A stretch of DNA of 11,596 nt from an archaeon (GTDB lineage Archaea; Thermoplasmatota; Thermoplasmata; Methanomassiliicoccales; Methanomethylophilaceae), in the NCBI GenBank assembly GCA_024399225.1, contig JAKSHV010000015.1:1-11596 (forward strand), given 5' to 3'. How positions within the stretch are numbered: position 1 is the first letter of the stretch; every line of letters begins with the position of its first letter. Below the pieces are notes generated by a model. The model was not told where the DNA came from and did not search any database. It worked only from the letters and a program-made list of their open reading frames with translations. Positions 6,268 through 11,596 of the stretch are shown one piece after another. A program made the position numbers and the translations under genes.

Positions 6268-7389
6268 ATGGCCGAGGAATTCAAGGTCACTCCTTGGGAA
6301 GTGACCGGAGATATTGATTACAATGTTCTGATGAAAAAATTCGGAACAACCCCCATCGATGACGCACTCATCGACAGGATTTCCAAATACGGAACGCCCC
6401 ACCCCATGCTCAGGCGCGGAATATTCTATACCCACCGTGACCTCGGGGCACTTCTCGATGATTACGACAAGGGCAACCAGTTCTACATTTACACAGGAAG
6501 GGGCCCTTCTGGAAACACCCATCTGGGTCACATCATGCCCTGGATCTTCAACAAGTGGATGCAGGACACCTTCAAGTGCAAGATGCTGTTCCAGATGACC
6601 GACGATGAGAAGTTCCTCTTCAAGGACCTCACCCTCCACGACACCCGTAATATGGCTTACGAGAACGCCTTGGACTTCGTCGCACTCGGATTCGACCCTG
6701 ACAACACCAAGATCATCGTGGACACCGAGAACATCAAGACACTGTACCCTCTCGCACTCCGTGTAGCGAAGAAGGTAACCTTCTCCACGGCCAAGGCAGT
6801 GTTCGGTTTCGACGGAGAATCCAACATCGGAAGGATTTTCTTCACAACCCTCGAGTCCGCCCCCGCTTTCCTTCCCTCGGAAATCGAAGGAAAGCCCACC
6901 CGCGTCATAGTTCCCTGCGGAATCGATCAGGACCCCCACTTCAGGGTCACCAGGGACGTAGCACCCGGAATGGGGTATCCCAAGCCCACCATGCTCTACT
7001 GTAAGATGTGTCCCGGACTCAACGGTGGAGATAAGATGTCCTCCTCCGAGGAGAATGCAACCATCTATACCACCGACACTCCCAAACAGGTCAAGAAGAA
7101 GGTCGGAAGGGCATTCACCGGAGGATGTGTCAGTATCGAGGAGCAGAGGGAGAAGGGAGGAAACCCCGAAATCTGTGCCGTATTCAAGTACAACTACTAC
7201 CTCTTCGAGCACGACGATGCCAAACTCAACGAGATGGCAGACAAGTGCAGGCGCGGAGAGATTCTCTGTGGAGAATGTAAGGTAGCACTTACCCAGAAGA
7301 TCAATGTGTTCCTTGAGGCCCATCAGGCCAAGAGGGAAGAAGCGAAGGAGATCGTCAAACAGATGACCTTCGAGGGCTTCAAGTGGTGA
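6268..7389 (+). CDS. trpS: Tryptophanyl-tRNA synthetase
   Basis: This class I synthetase charges tRNA-Trp with tryptophan in the cytosol. The 373-residue protein is of the archaeal/eukaryotic TrpRS type. It shows the HIGH-equivalent motif GPSGNTHLGH at 79-88, the segment CGIDQDPHFRVTRDVAPG at 217-234, which is strongly conserved with cytosolic eukaryotic TrpRS, and the KMSSS loop at 256-260. The length is normal for archaeal TrpRS, without the eukaryotic N-terminal WHEP domain. The start at 6268 is the first in-frame ATG, with a TATA-like box about 28 bases upstream and no Shine-Dalgarno, so the mRNA is likely leaderless. An out-of-frame ATG lies 11 bases upstream. pheS follows almost immediately (ATG six bases after the trpS stop), so the two genes form one operon. 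The protein itself ends in Trp. Confidence 0.97.
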   Translation: MAEEFKVTPWEVTGDIDYNVLMKKFGTTPIDDALIDRISKYGTPHPMLRRGIFYTHRDLGALLDDYDKGNQFYIYTGRGPSGNTHLGHIMPWIFNKWMQDTFKCKMLFQMTDDEKFLFKDLTLHDTRNMAYENALDFVALGFDPDNTKIIVDTENIKTLYPLALRVAKKVTFSTAKAVFGFDGESNIGRIFFTTLESAPAFLPSEIEGKPTRVIVPCGIDQDPHFRVTRDVAPGMGYPKPTMLYCKMCPGLNGGDKMSSSEENATIYTTDTPKQVKKKVGRAFTGGCVSIEEQREKGGNPEICAVFKYNYYLFEHDDAKLNEMADKCRRGEILCGECKVALTQKINVFLEAHQAKREEAKEIVKQMTFEGFKW

Positions 7390-7390
7390 T
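7385..7390 (+). promoter_or_regulatory. Shine-Dalgarno site of pheS, overlapping the trpS stop
   Basis: GGTGAT includes the trpS TGA stop (7387-7389) and lies 4 bases before the ATG at 7395. It complements the 3' end of archaeal 16S rRNA. It favours 7395 over the upstream in-frame GTG at 7383, which lies inside trpS and would overlap this site. Confidence 0.7.
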
Positions 7391-7394
7391 TCAG

Positions 7395-8915
7395 ATGGAT
7401 ATGAACGAATTGCTGGAAGGACTCAGCTACAACGAGAAAAGGCTCCTGCTGGCTCTCGACAAGAACAATGGCTGCGGCAGCCCCGCTGATATGATCCGCA
7501 TCGGCGGATTCGGTCTCGAGGTCGAGGTCATGGGTTCCGCATCCTGGCTCGCATCCAAGGGTCTCGCCGAGATCAAGGAGGAGAGCACCAAATACTATGA
7601 GCTTGCCAACGTCAAGGAGGTCGAGAACGGCCTCCCCGAGAGGAAGGCAATCATCGCCATCGACGCCGCAGGCGGACAAATCACCCTCGACGGACTCGCA
7701 TCGGCCATGGAGAACGGAGAGGACAAGATCGCCGTCGGATGGCTCATGAGGAAGAAACTCGCCAACATGGGTGAGGTCGACGGTCAGAAAGGACTCACCC
7801 TCACCGATGTCGGAAAGGCAACCCTTTCCACCAAGATGGCAGACGAGCTCCTCGTTGAGAAGATGCTCGAAGCTCCCGTGAAGGAATCCGACGCGGACCC
7901 CAAGATCATCAAAGACCTTAAGGGACGTAAGGGACTCATCAAGGATGTCGTCGTAACCCAGAGGGAGATTACTCTGACCCAGATGGGTACCGAGGCGGCA
8001 CGTTCCGGAATCGAGATCAAAGAGGAACTCACCGAGGTCACCGATGAGATCATCCAGAGCGGAAAGTGGAAGGACGTCGATTTCAGGAAGTACGATGTCC
8101 AGACTTTCGCCCCCGCGATGTATACTGCCAAGAAGAACCCCCTTACCAGGCTTGGTAATGAGGTCCGCAGGCTGTTCACCGAGATGGGATTCACCGAGAT
8201 GTCCTCAGAGTATGTCCAGCCCGCATTCTGGAACATGGACACCCTGTTCATCCCCCAGGACCACCCCGCAAGGGATATGCAGGACACCTTCTTCCTTGAC
8301 AACCCCGAGCGTATCGAACTCACCGACAGGGACCTCGTCGCTCAGATCAAGGCGATCCACGAGAACGGTGGAAACACCGGTTCCACCGGATGGGGCGGAG
8401 AATGGTCCGAGGACAAGGCCTCCCAGGCACTGCTCAGGACCCACAGTACCGTCAGCAGTATCAAGTACATCGCCGAACACCCCGACGCACCCCAGAAGGC
8501 ATTCTCCATCTCGAGGATCTTCAGGAAGGAGTCCATCGATGCAACCCATCTTCCCGAGTTCAGTCAGATCGAGGGTATCGTCATCGATGAGAATGCAAAC
8601 CTCGACATGCTGATCTCCCTCATCCGCGAGTTCTACGCAAGGATGGGATTCGACAAGATCAACGTACGTCCCAGTTACTTCCCCTACACTGAACCCTCCC
8701 TCGAACTCGAGGTTTTCTTCAACGGAAAATGGCTTGAGCTCGGAGGTGCGGGAATCTTCAGGCCCGAGGTACTTGCACCCTTCGGAGTCAAGACCCCTGT
8801 CCTCGCATGGGGATTCGGATTCGAAAGGCTCGCGATGCTCAAGTGGAACATCAAGGACATCAGGGATCTCTACATCTCCGACCTTGATTCTCTTAAGAAA
8901 AACACCGTTTACTGA
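7395..8915 (+). CDS. pheS: Phenylalanyl-tRNA synthetase alpha subunit
   Basis: This is the catalytic alpha subunit of the heterotetrameric class II PheRS, which attaches phenylalanine to tRNA-Phe. From this start the protein is 506 residues, the usual archaeal length. The N-terminal 230 or so residues are winged-helix-like tRNA-binding modules (for example the GLTLTDVGKATLS segment at about 133-145). The catalytic core begins at about 245, with NPLTRLGNEVRRLF (about 248-261) leading into motif 1, the archaeal/eukaryotic signature HPARDMQDTFF (290-300), motif 2 in FRKESIDATHLPEFSQIEG (376-394) and motif 3 in GFGFERLAML (473-482). The ATG at 7395 is chosen because GGTGAT at 7385-7390 is well spaced; an in-frame GTG at 7383 would add four residues. 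The partner gene pheT is not adjacent, since the next gene lies on the other strand. A hairpin follows the stop. Confidence 0.96.
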   Translation: MDMNELLEGLSYNEKRLLLALDKNNGCGSPADMIRIGGFGLEVEVMGSASWLASKGLAEIKEESTKYYELANVKEVENGLPERKAIIAIDAAGGQITLDGLASAMENGEDKIAVGWLMRKKLANMGEVDGQKGLTLTDVGKATLSTKMADELLVEKMLEAPVKESDADPKIIKDLKGRKGLIKDVVVTQREITLTQMGTEAARSGIEIKEELTEVTDEIIQSGKWKDVDFRKYDVQTFAPAMYTAKKNPLTRLGNEVRRLFTEMGFTEMSSEYVQPAFWNMDTLFIPQDHPARDMQDTFFLDNPERIELTDRDLVAQIKAIHENGGNTGSTGWGGEWSEDKASQALLRTHSTVSSIKYIAEHPDAPQKAFSISRIFRKESIDATHLPEFSQIEGIVIDENANLDMLISLIREFYARMGFDKINVRPSYFPYTEPSLELEVFFNGKWLELGGAGIFRPEVLAPFGVKTPVLAWGFGFERLAMLKWNIKDIRDLYISDLDSLKKNTVY

Positions 8916-8922
8916 AATAAGA

Positions 8923-8942
8923 CCGGGCGGATTTCCGCCCGG
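8923..8942 (+). terminator. Perfect 8-bp GC hairpin between convergent genes, probable bidirectional terminator
   Basis: CCGGGCGG (8923-8930), loop ATTT, CCGCCCGG (8935-8942). It begins 7 bases after the pheS stop and ends 9 bases before the 3' end of the opposing gene. On the + strand it is followed by only a weak T-run (ACATTTTC). On the - strand it is followed by TCTTATTT, a better release tract. The position suggests it serves both genes. Confidence 0.7.
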
Positions 8943-8951
8943 CATACATTT

Positions 8952-10184
8952 TCAACTGAATACCACTCTTACGGTCGGATCTGATATTCCGTCGATCAGG
9001 TTCTGAAGAAGTCCTTTCTTGTAGTCCGGTGCCGCCGCCTTTGCTTTTCCAAGCAATGCGAGGGCACTTTCACGGTCACCGTTCTTGTAGGCGATCTCTG
9101 CTCTGACCTTGAGGATCTCGTCGATATCCTTCGCGTCACCGATCCTGTGCATGGCGTCGCAGGCAGCCACAGCAAGGTCGTCAGCTTCTTTCATATGTCC
9201 CATCCTGGCACATGCCTGGGACATCAGTATTGCAGACAGCGGGGTGTGCATACAGTCATATGCCATCCTTGCGAGATCGTATGCTCCGTCGTAGTCTTCG
9301 AGATACATGCATATCTGGGCCTCGATGATATCTGCAACAGGGGACCTCATTTTCCTCAGCTCCTTGCAAAGCTTCTTCGCAGTCTCGATACGTTTGCAGG
9401 AAATCGCTATCTGGCTCTTCAGCCATACCAGGTCTTCGTCGATGGATTCGATGGAACCAAGTGAACCGAGGAGGTCAAGAAGGTCTTCGTTGGGGTTGGC
9501 CATGAACTCTTCTTTATGGCGTATGGCATGTTTTCCGGCTTCCATCTTTCTGCCCGCATTGATCAGGTGGAATAGTCTTTCCTGGGGATTGTCATGCTCT
9601 ACCCACCAGTCTGCTGCCCAGCTGTTCCATTCACGAACCTCTTCGGGAGAGATTTTCTCAAGGTATGAATTTGCAACATCACGTGGGACGAGGGTCATGC
9701 CCAGTACGTCGGAGGGAAGGGTTCCGGTCTCGGTCGGAGGGAAGGTGTCCCTGGGAACGGGTACACGGAAAACGCATGCCCTTCCGAAAGTGACCCTGTC
9801 CCTCGGACCCAGAGAGTTCCATTTGATTTCAGGGTCACATTTCCTCATGTCCAGGAATATGTCGGCATCGATACCTTCCGCCTTCAGTTTCTCTCTGGTG
9901 TTTTCGGCCTTCTCCATACCTTCGGGAGTGATGGAATACACTAGCCTCTTGGAACGCACTCCTTTCTGGTGTGCCTGCCAATATGTGACCATGCCTACTT
10001 CTCCGAGTTTCTTCAGGTCGAGGGATGCATGGGAACGGGTGATTCCCACAACCATTGCGATACCGTCCTGAGTCAGGTCGAACGGTACGTTGAATTCCTG
10101 CCCCGGTGATACACTGCTGTATCTCGAAAGGTGGAGCAGGATGCGTTCTTTCACAGTCAGGTCCCTTATGGTGAAATTACTCAT
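8952..10184 (-). CDS. Winged-helix DNA-binding protein with C-terminal TPR-like repeats (putative regulator)
   Basis: This 410-residue protein is probably a transcriptional regulator. Residues about 8-95 form a winged helix-turn-helix: LTVKERILLHLSRY opens it, a helix-turn-helix spans about 37-66 (LTQDGIAMVVGITRSHASLD), and a basic wing follows (KGVRSKRLVYSITPEG). A middle region (about 105-240) has no motif I can name; WNSWAADWWVEHDNP is Trp-rich. From about 250 to 400 helical pairs of TPR type recur (such as EAQICMYLEDYDGAYDLARMAY and VRAEIAYKNGDRESALALLGKA, by their Ala/Tyr/Gly spacing). The layout resembles archaeal wHTH-ATPase-TPR proteins of the MalT-like type but with no P-loop, so the NTPase module appears absent. 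I chose the ATG at 10184 because the HTH starts just after it and the AT-rich box at 10207-10214 is centred about 26 bases upstream. The longer frame to 10244 would put a 20-residue leader over the dtdA promoter. Targets are unknown; dtdA is divergent and a candidate. Confidence 0.82.
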   Translation of the reverse strand: MSNFTIRDLTVKERILLHLSRYSSVSPGQEFNVPFDLTQDGIAMVVGITRSHASLDLKKLGEVGMVTYWQAHQKGVRSKRLVYSITPEGMEKAENTREKLKAEGIDADIFLDMRKCDPEIKWNSLGPRDRVTFGRACVFRVPVPRDTFPPTETGTLPSDVLGMTLVPRDVANSYLEKISPEEVREWNSWAADWWVEHDNPQERLFHLINAGRKMEAGKHAIRHKEEFMANPNEDLLDLLGSLGSIESIDEDLVWLKSQIAISCKRIETAKKLCKELRKMRSPVADIIEAQICMYLEDYDGAYDLARMAYDCMHTPLSAILMSQACARMGHMKEADDLAVAACDAMHRIGDAKDIDEILKVRAEIAYKNGDRESALALLGKAKAAAPDYKKGLLQNLIDGISDPTVRVVFS

Positions 10185-10202
10185 GATATAATCAGTGAGC
10201 AG

Positions 10203-10216
10203 ATACAATAAAAAGC
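10203..10216. promoter_or_regulatory. AT-rich promoter element shared by the divergent regulator and dtdA
   Basis: ATACAATAAAAAGC contains AATAAAAA (10207-10214). Its centre is 26 bases from the regulator's ATG at 10184, which fits a leaderless - strand transcript. It is about 51 bases before the dtdA ATG, which would give dtdA a leader of about 25 bases containing AAAGGATG. Position and base composition are the only evidence. Confidence 0.4.
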
Positions 10217-10260
10217 AAAGCGAGGCATTCTGGACCAATCTCAAAGGATGTCATGACACT

Positions 10261-11106
10261 ATGCGCAGACTGTTAGTAAGATATGACAAGGATATTGCCT
10301 CCGTAAACATGGTCGACACGCTGATCTCTCTCGGAGGATGGTCCGATGCCGGAACCGATGAAGAGGGTCACAAATACATGTCAAATGACGACGACATGAT
10401 CATTTTCATTGACCACAAGCACATCAATGCCGAACACATCGATAAATCGGCGATAGCCTTCGGATTCAAACCCGATGTGGTCATATTCCCCTCTGTCCAC
10501 AGCGCCAAGAGCGGGATCCCCGCACTCACCTGTCATCCCATAGGAAACTACCATGAGGCACAGTACGGCGGCGAATCGTTCAAACTGGCAAAGGCCTGTC
10601 CATCCCTCATGTCCGATGCACTGCGCAGCATCAAGAGGAACTGTGACATCCCCGAGTACAATATTTGTTTCGAGGTCACCCATCACGGACCCTATCTCGA
10701 GACACCCACCTTCTTCCTGGAGATCGGAAGCGACGAGTCCTGCTGGGGAAGGAAGGATGCAGCGATCATCCAATCCAAGGTTCTTACCGAGGTGAAGGAA
10801 TCCAACGACTACGTCAACGTGATCGGTATCGGCGGTGGCCATTACGCCCCCAGATTCACCGAGCTGGCACTATCATGCAAAGTGAACTTCGGACATCTTC
10901 TGCCGAATTACCAGATGGATGGCTTCGATGACGAGGATATTGCAAGGTCCATCAAATCCGCAATGGAAGCAAGTGACACCAAATTGGCCTACCTGCACAG
11001 AAAATCAATGAAAGGTGCACAAGCCGCCCGCCTCATCGCACTGGGTGAGTCGGTCGGCTGTGAGTTTATGAAATCCGAGGATTTCGAACCGCTTACTGGG
11101 AACTGA
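10261..11106 (+). CDS. dtdA: D-aminoacyl-tRNA deacylase, archaeal DtdA (GEK1) family
   Basis: DtdA is a metal-dependent hydrolase that removes D-amino acids (notably D-Tyr) mischarged on tRNA, a cytosolic quality-control step in translation. The 281-residue protein carries the family blocks: an N-terminal RYDKDIASVNMVDTL (7-21), SAKSGIPALTCHPIGN (81-96), CFEVTHHGPYLETP (136-149), SDESCW (157-162), GIGGGHYAPRFTELAL (189-204) and GHLLPNY (211-217). The conserved His residues in these blocks are probable catalytic or metal ligands. The start at 10261 is chosen because it aligns with the usual N-terminus of the family. An in-frame GTG at 10195 would add 22 unconserved residues. AAAGGATG (10243-10250) is a possible but distant ribosome site. 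Its 3' end overlaps the opposing UMP kinase gene by 14 bases. Its neighbours on the same strand, trpS and pheS, also act on aromatic tRNAs. Confidence 0.94.
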   Translation: MRRLLVRYDKDIASVNMVDTLISLGGWSDAGTDEEGHKYMSNDDDMIIFIDHKHINAEHIDKSAIAFGFKPDVVIFPSVHSAKSGIPALTCHPIGNYHEAQYGGESFKLAKACPSLMSDALRSIKRNCDIPEYNICFEVTHHGPYLETPTFFLEIGSDESCWGRKDAAIIQSKVLTEVKESNDYVNVIGIGGGHYAPRFTELALSCKVNFGHLLPNYQMDGFDDEDIARSIKSAMEASDTKLAYLHRKSMKGAQAARLIALGESVGCEFMKSEDFEPLTGN

Positions 11107-11596
11107 TATAGGTTCCGGAGAAAGGCTGTCCGAGGATGGCTTTCTCGAGTTCCTCGAGGTTCCTTCCGTCGACCATCTGGATATCGATCTTCTCGGCCTT
11201 TGCGATCTGCACTCCGAGAGGATCGAACACACTGGATTTTCCAGCTCCGTGGTCCTTGTAGACGAGTGCGTCGAGCTGTTCGATGGTTAGCCTATCATAC
11301 CTGACTGCGTCGGGGTTCTTCCTGGGGTCGTCAGAGTACACTGCATCGACAGAGGTGGCGTTGATGACGCGTCCGGCTCCGAGCTCGCGTGCAAGCATGG
11401 TGGCTACAGCATCGGTGGTGTGTCCGGGCTCGGTACCGCCCATAACGACGATTTTTCCGTCTTTGAACTTCTCTGCAGCGGTCTTGACATCGAGGGGGAT
11501 CTCGGTGGAGGATTTGTCTCCGAGTGCAAGTGCCAGAAGTCCTGCGTTGAGCCTGGTGCATCCGATTCCGAGCATGTCGAGCTGGTACTCGGTTCC
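11093..11596 (-). CDS. pyrH: Uridylate kinase (UMP kinase, archaeal PyrH), 3' part only
   Basis: This enzyme phosphorylates UMP to UDP with ATP in pyrimidine biosynthesis. The visible frame, open to the window edge, encodes about 167 residues of the amino-acid-kinase fold. Archaeal UMP kinases are about 225 residues, so roughly the first 60, with the ATP-binding start, lie beyond the window. Visible blocks are LGIGCTRLNAGLLALAL near the left, VVMGGTEPGHTTDAVATMLA in the middle, NATSVDAVYSDDPRKNPDA (the UMP- and ATP-site loop) and FDPLGVQIAKAEKIDIQMVDG near the C-terminus. An internal ATG at 11575 is not the real start, since the conserved frame reads GTEYQLD upstream of it. The stop is TAA at 11095-11093, and the 3' end overlaps dtdA tail to tail by 14 bases. 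Confidence 0.94.
   Translation of the reverse strand, partial: GTEYQLDMLGIGCTRLNAGLLALALGDKSSTEIPLDVKTAAEKFKDGKIVVMGGTEPGHTTDAVATMLARELGAGRVINATSVDAVYSDDPRKNPDAVRYDRLTIEQLDALVYKDHGAGKSSVFDPLGVQIAKAEKIDIQMVDGRNLEELEKAILGQPFSGTYISSQ

Noticed and set aside
6199..7323. Open frame of 374 codons on the - strand opposite trpS
   Set aside because: It is nearly as long as trpS, but is rich in Gly, Val, Leu, Glu and His as expected for reading the complement of trpS codons. It has no family motif, and the TrpRS signatures are all on the + strand.
9307..10071. 254-codon + strand frame within the regulator gene
   Set aside because: It is Ser/Arg-rich shadow coding with no recognisable domain, and the - strand frame has a clear winged helix and TPR pattern.
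10185..10244. N-terminal 20-residue extension of the regulator (hydrophobic, signal-like)
   Set aside because: It would look like a membrane leader, but it covers the dtdA promoter region. The helix-turn-helix starts right after the ATG at 10184, and a DNA-binding protein would not be expected to carry one.
10195..10260. GTG start that adds 22 residues to DtdA
   Set aside because: The family N-terminus begins at the ATG at 10261, and the extra residues show no conserved features.

Overview
The window is a piece of archaeal housekeeping chromosome, most likely from a Thermoplasmata-type euryarchaeon, and my best guess is a member of the Methanomassiliicoccales. The evidence is archaeal-type uL15, a SecY/Sec61-type translocon, a DUF106 (EMC3/YidC-superfamily) membrane protein, archaeal Cmk and Cbf5, eukaryote-like TrpRS, archaeal PheRS alpha, DtdA and archaeal UMP kinase. 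All twelve genes end in TGA or TAA and none in TAG. That fits a lineage that reads TAG as pyrrolysine, but it does not prove it. The genus cannot be fixed from sequence alone.

Left block (1-4196, + strand): the distal end of the ribosomal-protein superoperon, rpl15, secY, a DUF106 insertase-like gene, and one long gene that fuses cytidylate kinase to the H/ACA pseudouridine synthase Cbf5. Stop and start codons are close or overlap (ATGA junctions), which suggests translational coupling. In many other euryarchaea adk, rpl34e and rpl14e lie among these genes. Here they are absent, and the loss of rpl14e may be what brought cmk and cbf5 together.

Middle block (4197-6267): a two-gene operon of unknown function (a small, probably beta-rich soluble protein overlapping a polytopic membrane protein) on the + strand faces a 148-residue unknown gene on the - strand. 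A perfect 10-bp hairpin with a T6 tract lies between them and could serve as terminator for both. The 148-residue gene and trpS diverge from a short AT-rich promoter region that carries an 18-bp alternating purine/pyrimidine tract.

Right block (6268-11596): trpS and pheS form a + strand operon of aromatic-amino-acid tRNA synthetases, without pheT, closed by a second symmetric hairpin. A winged-helix/TPR regulator-like gene on the - strand follows and diverges from dtdA (D-aminoacyl-tRNA deacylase, + strand). dtdA overlaps at its 3' end, tail to tail, with a UMP kinase gene that runs off the right edge.

The genes cover translation (ribosome, tRNA charging and proofreading, rRNA/tRNA pseudouridylation), membrane-protein insertion and pyrimidine nucleotide phosphorylation (Cmk and PyrH). 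I see no mobile element, CRISPR array, tRNA or rRNA gene, and no gene-free stretch longer than about 100 bases. The most unusual items are the Cmk-Cbf5 fusion and the three uncharacterised proteins in the middle block.
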